From: Megaustenia siamemsis
Lineage: Eukaryota; Mollusca; Gastropoda; Stylommatophora; Ariophantidae
Length of the DNA: 64,000 nt
NCBI GenBank assembly: GCA_032433765.1
Contig: JAVIAB010000024.1
Location: 16,962,648-17,026,647 of the forward strand
Direction: 5' to 3'
A program made the position numbers and the translations under genes. Under the pieces are notes generated by a model. The model saw only the letters and a program-made list of their open reading frames with translations. It had not been told where the DNA came from and made no database searches. Positions 10,455-22,247 of this stretch are shown piece after piece (within the stretch, counting starts at the first letter, position 1; each line of letters opens with the position of its first letter).

Positions 10455-12632
10455 AATTCTTCTATGGTACATTTGTCAGGAGCAGATTGCAATAGTGACC
10501 ATGTACTAGTAGTTGGAAAGATAAGAATAAAACTGCGGAAGGCACAGAAATCACCAAGAAATATAAAATTAGAACTAGATATGCTAAGAGTAGATAAACA
10601 GATGAGTGATAAGTACAGCACGATAGTACAAAATAGATATAATGCTATTGAGAAAATACAGGACATCCAGGAACAGAGGGAAATGCTCAAACAATAGATT
10701 CAACAAACATCAAAAGAAGTAATACCAGTGACTAAAAGAATCAACAAAAAGAAATAGATGACAGAAGAAAGATCACAACTAATGGACGAAAGAAGAAAAC
10801 ATAAGAAAGAAGAACGGACATACAAAATATTGCACAAAGAGATCCAAAACAAGTGCAGAGAAGCAAAGGAAGGATGGTTAAAACAGAAATGTGAAGAAAT
10901 GGAAAAACAACAAAAGAAAGACTCAAAATTTATGCACAATCAGTTAAATGAATTAACAGGAAGAAAAGAAGTCAAAGTTTCAGGATGTGTGAAATCAAAG
11001 GAAGGAAATATAATAATGGGACAGGAGAAGACAATGGAAAGATGGACAGAATATATCAGTCAACTCTATAATGATGAAAGACCAGAATTAAACAATTCAA
11101 ATGAAGACACAGGACCACCAATAATGCAGAGTGAAGTGGAGGACGCAATTCAACACATAAAAAGAGGCAAAGCTCCAGGTCCTGGCAATATAACAATCGA
11201 AGAGATAAATGCATTAGGAAAGCTGGGAGTACAAGTCATAACAAAACTACTTAATGACATATATAACACTGGACACATACCTGAAGATTACTAAAATCTA
11301 TCTTTGTAGCCATACCGAAGAAGTCAGGAGACACTGATTGTGAAGACCATCGCACTATTAGTCTCATGAGCCATATGACTAAAATATTACTAAGAATCAT
11401 CATGAGACATGTAATGGAACAAAATAAAACCAGAATTAAGTGAGGAACAATGTGGATTTGTGGAAGGAAAGGGCACCAATAATGCAATATACATCTTAAG
11501 AACATTGATAGAAAGATCTATAGAGGTAAAGAAATATCTATATATGTGCTTTATAGACTACACGAAAGCATTTGACAAAGTAAAGCTTGTGGAAATAATC
11601 AATATGCTGGAGAAATTAAACATTGATGGCAAGGATCTGCGAATCATAAACAAACATGTACTGGCAACAAACAGTAGCTATACGAATTAACAACCAAACA
11701 GGACAATTTCAATTTATAAAACAAGGAGTCAGACAAGGCTGTGTTCTGTCGCCAGATTTGTTTTCACTTTACAGCGAACATATTATGAGATCAATAGTAG
11801 ACAAAAAAAAAGGAATTGAAGTCAACGGTCACAACATAAATAATTTACAATATGCGGATGACACAGTCTTAATAGCAGAGACAGAGAGTGAGCTACAGGA
11901 AATAATAGATATAATAGTAAATGAAAGCAACAAGAAAGGTCTCAGTCTGAATAGTAAGAAAACAGAAATAATGGTTATATCGAAGAAACAAATCATCATC
12001 ATGCAGCATACAAATAAACAAGACAAATCTGAAATAAGTGCAACGTTTGAAATACTTGGGCACAGTGATAACATCAGATGGAAGATGCAACACAGAAATA
12101 AAAAAGCAGAATAGCTCAGGCCAAAATAGCATTTCAGAAAATGAAAAATATCTTATGCAACAAATCTATGTCAATAGAAATGAGAAAGAGTTCATCGATG
12201 CTATATAGAACCAATTCTGACCTATGGAAGTGAATCATGGACAATAGACAAACAAATGAAAAGATGATTAGAGGTCACAGAGATGAGATTTCTCAGAAGA
12301 ATGTTGAAAGTTCCCTGGACAGCTAACAAGACCAATGAGAAAGTTCTCAAAGAAGCCAACACAAAAAGGGAGCTCTTAAAAAACATCAGGAAGAAGCAAT
12401 CAACATTTTTTGGGCACATCATGAGAAGAGGAAAGTTGAAATACTTTGTTACAACTGGCAAAATAAAAGGAAAGAGAGATTGTGGACGACAAAGAGAGAA
12501 AATACTGGTTAACTTGGTGTCATGGCATGGAAAACAGTCAACAACAGAACTCATACGATGCACTGTGGATAGAAGATTGTGGAAGGACATGATCGCCAAT
12601 GCCAACCAATACGGCACATGATGATGATGGTA
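10455..12632 (+). mobile_element. Degenerate LINE (endonuclease end, RT, C-terminus)
   Basis: A 5'-truncated non-LTR retrotransposon in pieces. In order: the end of an AP-type endonuclease (GADCNSDHVLVVGKIRIKL near 10480), a Lys/Glu-rich linker, RT start (KRGKAPGPGNITIEEINALG near 11165), RT motif A (CFIDYTKAFDKV near 11550), motif B (QGVRQGCVLSPDLF near 11722), the catalytic YADD box (LQYADDTVLIAE near 11845), and the C-terminal tail with FFGHIMRRGKLKYFVTTGKI (near 12405) and TVDRRLWKDMIANANQYGT. Stops and frameshifts break it into at least five frames, so it is dead. It ends with a short GATGATGATG tail at 12620-12629. The clade is uncertain; no RNase H is seen. It sits inside a SPRYD3 intron, antisense to that gene. 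Confidence 0.9.
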
Positions 12633-12639
12633 CATTTAA

Positions 12640-13155
12640 GTTAATTCTGTCTTTCTATTGTCCTTTCTCACAGAAGATGGATAACAGGGTGCAAATTCCA
12701 AACTCTCCATGTTTGATGATCCATGTTCTATTCAACAGACTTTACACACGACCTGCACTGCATCTTGTCACATGTCCCTTTTCTGGGTGGGCTTCTCCAC
12801 CCTGGCAAGGGAGTTGATTCCAACTGTTGTTGCTTTAAATTTCAGTGTTTTCTTTTGTTTCTCTAGGTTGATTAGACATTGAATAGAAGGAGTTATATCT
12901 TAAATATCATCAACATTCACACCAAAATGTATTCAATCAGTCAATCTTTGAAATATTTATCTCATGAAAGCATAATGTATTAAATATAATTAATGAAAAA
13001 GAAATTAATTTTGAAAATTAATAATTGCGTGTGGCGCTATTAAAATAACATCAATTTTAAGAATGAACAGAATGCAGTAGACCCAGAACATCTTCACCCA
13101 AAAATACTTCATGATGTTTAGGATTATCACTAAACAGCCACTTTGACAATAAAGC
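12640..13155. other. Intronic sequence, no gene seen
   Basis: AT-rich sequence between the LINE tail and the 47-bp minisatellite. No exon, RNA gene or recognisable transposon was found. Two imperfect copies of the next repeat's core (TTTATCCAATGTTGGC) start near 13170. Confidence 0.5.
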
Positions 13156-13159
13156 AAGT

Positions 13160-14985
13160 AGCACTTTATAGTGTGAGTTTATCCAATGTTGGCTTGCTAA
13201 GACCATCCTTGTTGTGTGTAGTAAGAATTTATCCACTGTTGGCTTGCTAAGACCATCCTTGTTGTGTGTAGTGAGAGTTTATCCACTGTTGGCTTGCTAA
13301 GACCATCCTTGTATGTAGTGAGAGTTTATCCACTGTCATCTTGTAATGACCATCCTTGTATGTAGTGAGAATTTATCCACTGTTGGCTTGCTAAGACCAT
13401 CCTTGTATGTAGTGAGAGTTTATCCACTGTTGGCTTGCTAAGACCATCCTTGTATGTAGTGAGAGTTTATCCACTGTCCTCTTGTAATGACCATCCTTGT
13501 TGTATGTAGTGAGAATTTATCCACTGTCCTCTTGTAAAGACCATTCTTGTATGTAGTGAGAGTTTATCCACTGTCCTCTTGTAATGACCATCCTTGTATG
13601 TAGTGAGAATTTATCCACTGTCATCTTGTAATGACCATCCTTGTTGTATGTAGTGAGAGTTTATCCACTGTCATCTTGTAATGACCATCATGTTGTATGT
13701 AGTGAGAGTTTATCCACTGTTATCTTGTAATGACCATCCTTGTATGTAGTGAGAATTTATCCACTGTCCTCTTGTAATGACCATCCTTGTTGTATGTAGT
13801 GAGAATTTATCCACTGTCCTCTTGTAATGACCATCCTTGTTGCATGTAGTGAGAGTTTATCCACTGTTATCTTGTAATGACCATCCTTGTATGTAGTGAG
13901 AGTTTATCCACTGTCCTCTTGTAATGACCATCCTTGTATGTAGTGAGAGTTTATCCACTGTCATCTTGTAATGACCATCATGTTGTATGTAGTGAGAGTT
14001 TATCCACTGTTATCTTGTAATGACCATCCTTGTATGTAGTGAGAGTTTATCCACTGTCCTCTTGTAATGACCATCCTTGTTGCATGTAGTGAGAGTTTAT
14101 CCACTGTCCTCTTGTAATGACCATCCTTGTATGTAGTGAGAGTTTATCCACTGTCATCTTGTAATGACCATCCTTGTATGTAGTGAGAGTTTATCCACTG
14201 TCCTCTTGTAATGACCATCCTGTATGTAGTGAGAATTTATCCACTGTCCTCTTGTAATGACCATCCTTGTATGTAGTGAGAATTTATCCACTGTCATCTT
14301 GTAATGACCATCCTTGTTGCATGTAGTGAAAGTTTACCCACTGTTATCTTGTAATGACCATCCTTGTATGTAGTGAGAGTTTATCCACTGTCATCTTGTA
14401 ATGACCATCCTTGTTGCATGTAGTGAAAGTTTATCCACTGTCATCTTGTAATGACCATCCTTGTTGCATGTAGTGAGAGTTTATCCACTGTCATCTTGTA
14501 ATGACCATCCTTGTATGTAGTGAGAGTTTATCCACTGTCATCTTGTAATGACCATCCTTGTTGTATGTAGTGAGAATTTATCCACTGTCATCTTGTAATG
14601 ACCATCCTTGTTGTATGTAGTGAGAATTTATCCACTGTCCTCTTGTAATGACCATCCTTGTATGTAGTGAGAATTTATCCACTGTCCTCTTGTAATGACC
14701 ATCCTTGTATGTAGTGAGAATTTATCCACTGTCCTCTTGTAATGACCATCCTTGTATGTAGTGAGAATTTATCCACTGTCCTCTTGTAATGACCATCCTT
14801 GTATGTAGTGAGAATTTATCCACTGTCCTCTTGTAATGACCATCCTTGTATGTAGTGAGAATTTATCCACTGTCATCTTGCTAAGACCATCCTTGTATGT
14901 AGTTAGAATGTATCCACTGTCCTCTTGTAATGACCATCCTTGTATGTAGTGAGAATTTATCCACTGTCTGCTTACAAGTACCATC
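13160..14985. repeat. 47-50 bp minisatellite
   Basis: Around 38 tandem units of the type GTAGTGAGAGTTTATCCACT + GTCATCTTGTAATGACCATC + CTTGTAT. Units alternate between 47 bp (CTTGTATG) and 50 bp (CTTGTTGTATG). The first units (13170-13450) carry GTTGGCTTGCTAAGACC where later ones carry GTCATCTTGTAATGACC, so the array seems to have grown from the left type. It lies in the SPRYD3 intron between exons 9641-9789 and 15241-15426. Confidence 0.95.
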
Positions 14986-15240
14986 CTTACATCACCCAAG
15001 CCTTGTCAGCCAAGTTTTCCATGGTGACCATGGACTTCAAACAGAAAACTAATAGTAAATACAAAATGTTGAGCTAAATGTCTTCACTCCTGAAATCTCA
15101 GTAAATATGTGAAGCAAGGAAGAAAAAAAACAAAAACATTTATTTGTGATGTCATTCAATGATAGAGACAGTTCTGGTCTATTTCTAATGGAGCAAAAAG
15201 ATTATCTTAAAAAAGATCATAAAATGTTAACACATCTGAC

Positions 15241-15426
15241 CGTTCCGTTCAGCCGAATATCATCAAGCCGGACCCAATCTTCCTCCCCACAATCCACCAA
15301 CATTTGTGTGATGTCCTCTGGATTCCAAATAGCATCCAATCGTAGAACTACCTCTTCCCCTTCTGACTGCATCCCTACCGCTGGAAAGAGCTGATGTGGT
15401 CGCAGAGCAAGATCAAAACTTTTCAC
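15241..15426 (-). CDS. SPRYD3: SPRYD3 exon, end of first SPRY domain and linker
   Basis: A minus-strand exon of 186 bp (62 codons, phase 0 at both ends) between acceptor TTCAG (AG at 15428-15427) and donor GTCAGA (15240-15239). It reads VKSFDLALRPHQLFPAVGMQ, then SEGEEVVLRLDAIW, with GEEDWVRLDDIRLNGT at the end. Human SPRYD3 has LFPAVGMHSLGEEVRLHLNA and EDEWGRLHDVRVCGT at the same places. The LFPAVGM block is the last strand region of the first SPRY domain. The donor has C at +3 and is weak. The exon joins in frame to 21904-22063 upstream. Confidence 0.93.
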
Positions 15427-15564
15427 CTGAATGGAAACACAAATTTATTTCAAAATTAATTATGTCCAGCCACATATATGTAAATGTTCAAGTAGCTGTC
15501 CTACATTTTCTTGTTTATGGAGAAATTAGACATCCAGACAACTGACAAGAAGATTGTTTGTGGC

Positions 15565-15870
15565 CACAGAAATGTGGTTTCACAGAAGAATGTTGAGAAC
15601 ACCATTTATAGCTAAAAAGTAACAGGAACATTCTAAAACAGTCAAACAGTTTCAAGAAGAAAGTTACCAACATAAGGAGGAAATAATCATCACATATTGG
15701 CTATGCAACAAGAAGAGAACAACTGGAACATTTGGTGACAACTAGAAAAACTGAAGGGAAAAAATAAATTGGGGGAAACAGTGAGGTATACCGGATAGCT
15801 GAGAGGTCAATAACAGGCCAGAAGGAAGAAACTGCAGAGACAGAAAGCTGAGGAGAGACATGTTTCTTTC
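15565..15870 (+). mobile_element. LINE 3' scrap
   Basis: Plus-strand remnant of a LINE C-terminus: EMWFHRRMLRTPF near 15590 and, in another frame, HIGYATRREQLEHLVTTRKT near 15693. It corresponds to the better kept copies at 42090-42525 and 49540-50200 (EMWFYRKMLRI, LFGHVMRTE). Several stops and frame changes make it inert. Confidence 0.7.
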
Positions 15871-17737
15871 TGCATTCATCCAATGGCCACCACTCTTGAT
15901 TGTATATCCCGACAGGGCATTAAGTGGGTTTACTTGAGCTTTGGTGGAGAGACATGATCTTTCACATCAGCTGTTACCATATTTGATAATGATACATCAA
16001 AATGAAGGAAAACCTACAATAGTTCTTCTATGTCCATCACTCTTTCTGAATGGGATTTTTGATGATGTCTCTTGTTTGTTTTAGTTCCACTAAATTGTTT
16101 CTTTTCAAAGGTGGTGAAAGTGGGCCAGCCACACACTTCCTTCTCTTGTAAGAGACAGTTTTATGGGAGATCTGTCCAGATCAGACTCAGATTCATGGCA
16201 ACAAAAGAGCTGATGGGGAAGACTTTAGAAGTGCCTGTTGTGGAAATGATGGACTTGAAGGCTATCAGCGATTGAGTAGTGGATATCAGTGAAAATCATG
16301 TCTCTATACTGCAACTATTTGAAATACAATAAACATGTAGAAGTGACAAGTTGTAAAGGTGAGCTACAACTTTGCATAATCATCAATCCACAGAAACTAA
16401 CAGTGTGTATATACACTTTGTCATCTGCTGAAAGCAAGTGAGCACTTATCTGTTTGTTGAGGATGCTGTGATGTCAATTCTAACAAACAATAAAGTCTTC
16501 AACCTCTGCTATATATGTCAGAGTACAGACCGGTGGTACTCATCTTGAAACTGATGTACACAACAGTGTTGATATTGATGCAACTGAATTTCAACATCAT
16601 CAGATGTCACACAGGGTTAATGATGTACCTCAATTAAGTCCTTATTCTGGGCGGGCTTCTCAGTCCCATTTCTGAAGTCCATGTTATAACCCTCTTTTTT
16701 TGTCCGTTGTGCCTGCAAAGGAATAGCTGCCATGAAGGTTATGGCAGCTGCCAATATTGAGCATGACTTCAACAACCATGAGTCTACATCACTCATTCAG
16801 ATAAAAGAGACGGCAGTAAAGATGTGTACATACAGAAATTAGATGTTTAGTGGACACATAAGAGGACTTTTCAACCAACACAGAGCTGGTTCAACCAACC
16901 TATCATTGGATACATAGCCATCTCTCTTATTTTACACCATTCTTGAATTCATTCCATTTGTAAAGAAAATATTTTTCTTAGATATTTGTTTCAAAGAGAA
17001 TAATAAAAGAGAAACTGATTTCCAGCTTTCACAAGCATAAATGTGATGATTATTTATGTTGTTGAGTTAGGGAAGATGAATAAAAGAAACAAGCAATTTA
17101 AAATGATGATTTAGTCTACATCAGACATGCAGTTCCACATTCTCTTACATGTCTTATATAATATTTTGATTGTCATTAACTGAATAAAATGATAAATGTT
17201 CCTAGTATTTCATAAGCAGACATTAATGAAGAAGATAAGTAAACAACTCACGTTTATCATTAACGCATAATTTAAATGTAATCAATAGAATAAAGTTGAT
17301 CAGAATGAAGATTCTTGGATGCCAATTTCAGTCTAAAAAATAATCTGTTTGTTTTAACTTTAGAAATGTGGATAAGTTTCCATGTAAAAACAATTACAGC
17401 CTTATATCTGTATATATAGGACAATTAAAATTGTATTTATCCAGTGTCCATTAGTCTTCTAGTCTCCTCCATGTTGATTCTTGTGTTCATGGTGATTCAA
17501 ATGTCAGACAAATGCTTGTGATAAATTTGTCTGTTTCCTGAAGCTTATAATTAACCCCATAACCTCTTTGATTGTAATGTTGACTCTTGGCTAGTAAACA
17601 TGTCACTGCTGGTCGAAGACTGGAAGAAAATAGTTTGTCTTAGTCAGATAAGCATATGGCAATCATCACTGCGGTGATTCTACTAATAATTTGTTGAGCT
17701 GGATGGCACTCTTTATCTAAAAATTTCTTTCCAAATT
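15871..17737. other. Intronic sequence, no gene seen
   Basis: About 1.9 kb of AT-rich sequence without a recognisable exon, RNA or transposon. A 67-codon frame at 16072-16275 (plus) has no visible homology and no supporting signals. It is treated as chance. Confidence 0.5.
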
Positions 17738-17945
17738 GAAACCATGGTGGAGATTAGTTAGTGCAATCACTACTAATGAGAAAGGTCAGAGTTCACATCC
17801 CAGAGGTAGAGACTTTTTGTGGAAAGATACAGCTTCAGGGTTCACCCAACTCCTAAAAATGGGCACCACATATTTTTTTCTGGGAAAGTTGGAGAGCTGC
17901 AGCCTGGTACCAAACTTGAGCACATCATTCACAAAATGTGCTGCT
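17738..17945 (+). mobile_element. Old, diverged copy of the tRNA-headed SINE
   Basis: Tracks the SINE at 22248-22500 with many substitutions: a tRNA-like head (GGTGGAGATTAGTTAGTGCA, then GAGTTCACATCCC in the B-box place) and a body reading CAGGGTTCACCCAAC and TTTTTTTCTGGGAAAGTTGG. The younger copies have CCGGGTTCACCCAGCC and TTTTTTTCTGGGAAAGTAAA. Higher divergence and lost ends mark it as an older insertion. Confidence 0.65.
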
Positions 17946-18639
17946 GGTTTTTGAAAAATATAGACAATAACAACATATACCTTAACTCTTGGCCTTCCCA
18001 GAAATGCTCACACCAGCGCAGTTCCTTTGCCTTTCACTTCCCAATAACACTCCTTCCTGCTCGTGTGAAATGTCTAAATAATTTTTCCATATCTCTTTTT
18101 CTCAGTCTTACAGTAGCTCATTGTATAGAGTGGTTTCCCCTGCTACATATCCCCTTCCTTAAAAAGCTTTTATTTACTATGTGTTGTGAAAACATTTGGT
18201 ATATAAATTGTATCAATTAGATTGTACTTGTTTTTGTGTGATGTGGTCATGTTATTATGACTTCCAATAGAGAATGGGTGAAACCCTAGTCCCTAATGGA
18301 TTATTTAAAAGACTACAACAACTGTGAAAAGTAAGTTTAATACATTTCCAGAAGAAATAGATTGTTTATATTATTATATTTGGTTGAATTGTGATTAAGC
18401 ACCATTTTCATTTTTTTCAACTTTAATTTTTCTCTTTCTTCACATTTTAAATACCAACCGCAATGATTTTATGTCAAACAAATATTATTTCCATGTTGTG
18501 CAATTTTCCTTCTTTAATTTGATATATGACATAATATGCTTTATTTAAAAACATAATTTTTAACATAATTTTGACATTGGTGACATCTATCTATTTCTAT
18601 TGACCTTTCGAGCCGTAACCGGCCCATAGGGCGTAGACC
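17946..18639. other. Intronic sequence, no gene seen
   Basis: AT-rich spacer between the old SINE and the 3' end of the minus-strand LINE. No coding or RNA feature could be supported. Confidence 0.5.
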
Positions 18640-20990
18640 AAGATACACCTTCACCTATATGAATTTTTGTTCTAGCAGTTTTCTTTTAAAGATATTTTAT
18701 CAAATCTCGCCATCTGTCTCTGTTCTGTGCAAGCAGTTCTATCTCATTGAGGGAGCCGATTCCTGCTGCTCTTGCCTCTCTCATCAATGTTCTTCTCAGT
18801 GTCTCCCTGGGTCTTCCTCTTTTTCTTTTACCTGTTGTTTCCCATATGAGGGCTTGCTTTGCTATTCGATTATTATCTCTTCTCATCACATGTCCAACGT
18901 ATGACCATCGTCTTTTCTTTATTACTGAAGATATTAGTGGTTGATTGGCGATTTCTCTAATTTCCTCGTTTGTTTTGAATTCGTTCCATTCTATACCAAG
19001 TATTTTCCTTAGACATTTATTTTCGAATGCGTTCAACTTTGTTTCTATATCTCTTGTTGTTTTCCAGCTTTCACACGCATACGTAAGGGTTGATAGTACA
19101 TTTGATTTGAATAGCCTAAGTTTTGTGTTTGTGCTAATGAGTTTTGATTTCCACAACTTTTCAAGGCTTCTGAAAGACATTGCTGCTTTAGCCAGTCTGA
19201 TTCTAATTTCTTTGCTCGTATCCCCTTCTCGATCAATGTGACTTCCAAGATAGATGAAGTGATCGATCTCTTCTACTGGTTTGTTTTCCATGTATATTTT
19301 GTCACTTGTTGGAATTAAACTTTTCATGACTTTAGTCTTTTCATGATTGACCTCAAGCCCAATTTTGCTGGCTATTGATGATAGTTCATTTGTGTTTTCC
19401 TGCATCGTTTTTATCTGATTGCTGATGAGAACTATGTCATCAGCAAAGTCCAGGTCCTCCAAATGGTCTCCTTGTATCCATTCGATGCCTTTATTACCAG
19501 TGCAGCATTTCTTCATTATGAAGTCCATAACAATTCCAAATAACAAGGGCGATAAAATACATCCTTGTTTAACCCCAGTTTCTATTGGGAAACATTCGCT
19601 CAGTCCTTCCTCTGTTCGAACTGCACATGTGTAACCATCATACATGTCTTTGATAATATTTATGATTTTTGATGGTAAGCCATATTGCTTCAGAATTTTC
19701 CACAAAGAATCTCTATGAATACTATCAAATGCTTTTTTGAAGTCGATGAAGTTAAGTACAAAAGGTTTTTGCTTTTCAATGTGTTCCTCCAATATAAGTC
19801 GTAGAGTGAAAATGTGGTCAAGACAGCTTCTCCCTTTTCTAAACCCAGCCTGTTCTTCACGCATTACTGTATCTATTGAATCCTTTATTCTATTTAGGAT
19901 GATTTTACAGAATAATTTTGAGGCAACTGACAAAAGTGTCACGCCTCTCCAATTGTTACAATCTCTAAGATTGCCCTTTTTTGGGATCTTAACAATGATT
20001 CCTTTTTTCCATTTATGAGGCGTCTTCTCTGTTTTCCAAATGATGTTGAACATTTTTTGGAGATGTATTAAATTATGGCTATCAATTGCCTTGAGGATCT
20101 CAGCTGTTAACTTATCCTCTCCAGCAGCCTTGTTATTGGTCATTAGCTTTAAGGTGGTTTCTATTTCACTCAAGGTGAAGTCATCTAAATTTACATCTAA
20201 TTCTGCTGCTGGTGTTTCAGCTTCAAAATCTATTAAACTGTGAGGTAGTGGACGGTTAAGAATTTCTTTGAAGTGTTCCGCCCAACGGGCTTTTATGTCT
20301 GCGCTTGTTGTTAGCATTAATCCAGATTTGTCTAGAATTGGTGTTCCACTGGATGTATAGGTGTTTGTCAGCATCTTTTGTACAGTATAAAGAGTTCTGC
20401 TGTCTCCTGTAATTGCAGCTGTCTCTGCTTTCTCTGCCAAGTTGTCTATATAAGCTCTTGTATCTCTTCTTGCCGAACTTTTCACTTTGTTGTCTAATTC
20501 TTTGTATGTTGCTTTTGCCAGAACCTTTCCAAGATCTGTCTTTACATTAGTCATGGCTCTCTTCGCTTCTCTTCTTTCTTTGATGTATTTCCATGTGGTG
20601 TCTGAGATCCAAGCTCGTTTTTCCATTTTCTTCAGTCCAGCACTTGCTTCTGCTGCTGTCATTAGTATTTTGCTCTGTGAGTCCCACATTTCATTGATAT
20701 CTAAGTCTATTTCACCAAGTGCTGAATAACAATTACTTAGCTCTATGTTAAACTTTTCCTTTATTGCTTCATCTTTCAGTTTATGACTATCAATTTTATG
20801 TGTAATTGACCTCTTCTGTTGGTGTTGGTTTCTAAATTTTAATCTTATTTTCCCAATGCACAGGTTGTGGTCACTATTAACATCAGCACCTCTGTATGCT
20901 CTTACATCTATTAATGATGATCTGAATTGTTGTTTAATACATAGGTGGTCAATTTGATTTGGTGACATCGGTTTTCACAAATCTATGTCA
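18640..20990 (-). mobile_element. 5'-truncated LINE with open RT frame
   Basis: A non-LTR retrotransposon in sense with SPRYD3. Its 5' end is lost inside the endonuclease at about 20980, where an in-frame TGA lies just upstream of the ATG at 20968. The 3' border lies near 18640, where AGCCGTAACCGG-type sequence begins on the plus strand. The whole remaining RT frame is open, so this is the youngest LINE in the window. Confidence 0.88.
18686..20968 (-). CDS. LINE ORF2 remnant: endonuclease end plus reverse transcriptase, 760 aa
   Basis: It would copy element RNA into DNA at a nicked target. Visible segments: endonuclease C-terminus with the catalytic SDH (YRGADVNSDHNLCIGKIRLK, residues about 25-45); RT from about residue 290 with NWRGVTLLSVASKLFCKIIL; motif A NFIDFKKAFDSI; motif B ETGVKQGCILSPLLF; and catalytic FADD in DLDFADDIVLISN (Phe in place of the more common Tyr). 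The C-terminal part has YVGHVMRRDNNRIAKQALIW and KRGRPRETLRRTLM. No RNase H or zinc knuckle follows. Full-length ORF2 proteins are usually 900-1200 aa, so about one quarter is missing. Without the front of the endonuclease it should not retrotranspose. Clade not assigned. Confidence 0.92.
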   Translation of the reverse strand: MSPNQIDHLCIKQQFRSSLIDVRAYRGADVNSDHNLCIGKIRLKFRNQHQQKRSITHKIDSHKLKDEAIKEKFNIELSNCYSALGEIDLDINEMWDSQSKILMTAAEASAGLKKMEKRAWISDTTWKYIKERREAKRAMTNVKTDLGKVLAKATYKELDNKVKSSARRDTRAYIDNLAEKAETAAITGDSRTLYTVQKMLTNTYTSSGTPILDKSGLMLTTSADIKARWAEHFKEILNRPLPHSLIDFEAETPAAELDVNLDDFTLSEIETTLKLMTNNKAAGEDKLTAEILKAIDSHNLIHLQKMFNIIWKTEKTPHKWKKGIIVKIPKKGNLRDCNNWRGVTLLSVASKLFCKIILNRIKDSIDTVMREEQAGFRKGRSCLDHIFTLRLILEEHIEKQKPFVLNFIDFKKAFDSIHRDSLWKILKQYGLPSKIINIIKDMYDGYTCAVRTEEGLSECFPIETGVKQGCILSPLLFGIVMDFIMKKCCTGNKGIEWIQGDHLEDLDFADDIVLISNQIKTMQENTNELSSIASKIGLEVNHEKTKVMKSLIPTSDKIYMENKPVEEIDHFIYLGSHIDREGDTSKEIRIRLAKAAMSFRSLEKLWKSKLISTNTKLRLFKSNVLSTLTYACESWKTTRDIETKLNAFENKCLRKILGIEWNEFKTNEEIREIANQPLISSVIKKRRWSYVGHVMRRDNNRIAKQALIWETTGKRKRGRPRETLRRTLMREARAAGIGSLNEIELLAQNRDRWRDLIKYL

Positions 20991-21119
20991 GATAATTCAG
21001 GCCAAACTAACAAAATAATTAGGGAGAGAAAGAGTTAGAGTGTAAAGGTGACTTACTACTTCACAGAGCCTTCATGTTCTAGGCTTTAACTAGTTAACAC
21101 CAGCAAGTTTGTCCAAGTA

Positions 21120-21307
21120 ATTTCAATATCATCATTCATCAATCAAAGCTCTTTAGGCCTCTTTTTGCAGCAAATGCTCTGTATAAGGTCTCTTCATCCT
21201 TCCCTACTCTTGGACATTATCTCTGCTTCCTTCCAGTTTAGGCCAATGTTCCTAAGGGTTTCCATGACTTCTCTTTAACATGTATTTCTTGGCCTTCCCT
21301 ATTTTCT
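21120..21307 (-). mobile_element. LINE 3' scrap split by a SINE
   Basis: The minus strand can be read as LINE C-terminus, e.g. METLRNIGLNWKEAEIMS followed by SREGWRRPYTEHLL (NRDRWRSLI-type ending). The SINE at 21320-21646 is inserted in it, with the target repeat GTTTCCCTACAG on both sides. The few bases after 21659 may continue the same fragment. Confidence 0.65.
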
Positions 21308-21319
21308 GTTTCCCTACAG

Positions 21320-21646
21320 GGGGACTGGTTGGTCTCGAGGCATGACGCCAGCCTCGAGACAGAGAGGTTGTGGGTTCAAATCCTGGCTGCACCAGTTAGA
21401 ATTTTTATTTATGATTTCTCTCTGCGGCAACCACACCTGGTCTCAGCAGCGAGGCCCGGCTTGAAACATCAATTACTCATCGACGGAAAAAAATATGAGT
21501 ACCTCCGAAGACAGAGTTATCTGCCTGTGCGGCAAGGGACCCCTGTACACAAGGCTGCCAGGGAAGAATGGATTAACACGCAAAATTCAGTTCCTGGTCT
21601 CTAGGGACTTCATCAGAGGTAAAAGCTGGTGAACGAAAAAAAAAAA
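21320..21646 (+). mobile_element. tRNA-headed SINE (type B) with 12-bp target duplication
   Basis: Inserted between two copies of GTTTCCCTACAG (21308-21319 and 21647-21658). The head has tRNA-like promoter boxes: GGTTGGTCTCGAGGCATGAC in the A-box area and GTGGGTTCAAATCC as B box. The body contains GAGTACCTCCGAAGACAGAG, and the element ends in an A-run. A short piece of the same body recurs at 54118-54190. It is non-coding; the 91-codon frame across it is incidental. Confidence 0.88.
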
Positions 21647-21903
21647 GTTTCCCTACAGGTTCAATGAAAGTGCTTGTCAATTTCAGAATGATCCTTATTT
21701 TTCAATGATGTCTGGCATTTTGTTTGGAATATTTGTCCAAGGCCTGCAAGAAACAGAAACAAAATGATCCCAGAGTCTTTAATTATCATTACAGTATTTT
21801 TCCCATTTTAAGGATGTGATAAACGTTTTCTATAGGACATCAGGGATAACCAAATGAAAAGTGGATAAACCAAAAAAAGAAAACATAAGAATCATTTTCG
21901 TAC

Positions 21904-22063
21904 CTCTTGTCCATTTCTTGTGAAGAAAACTCTGGAATTGTGTCTGCCTCCTCCTGCTGGGTCGTCAACCAGTCGGATTCCAACTCCCATTCTGTCACCC
22001 ATACCACAAGGTGGACCAGCCTGACTTACATCAAAGTTTCCTCTGCCATAGTTAACATAGAAT
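21904..22063 (-). CDS. SPRYD3: SPRYD3 exon, middle of first SPRY domain
   Basis: A 160-bp minus-strand exon between acceptor TTCACAG (AG at 22065-22064) and donor GTACG (21903-21902). After one base that completes the Lys codon of the upstream exon it gives 53 codons: FYVNYGRGNFDVSQAGPPCG, then MGDRMGVGIRLVDD and RVFFTRNGQE. Human SPRYD3 has GKLYNGRAKGRQFGSKCNSG, DRIGCGIEPV and IFFTKNGKR at these positions. GD(R)(M/I)G(V/C)G and VFFTRNG are core SPRY strands. Phase fits both neighbours. Confidence 0.93.
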
Positions 22064-22247
22064 CTGTGAATTTAGCAAATATGTTCATTGGAAGGAGCCT
22101 GTGAAAAAATTAGAGTGAAAACGGAAAGAAAGAACCACATGATATGCATTGACACTAACACAATATTCCCATATATATTCCCTATATGCTCCCTTATATG
22201 ATGGTATTCTTAACAAAATTAATTTGTGTAGCTTACCCAAAGAAATG

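Noticed and set aside
14769..14999. Repetitive 76-codon frame in the 47-bp array
   Set aside because: Units vary by 3 bp, so the frame stays open by chance; there is no sign of coding selection.
18659..20729. Several plus-strand frames of 65-98 codons
   Set aside because: All are antisense to the 760-codon LINE frame.
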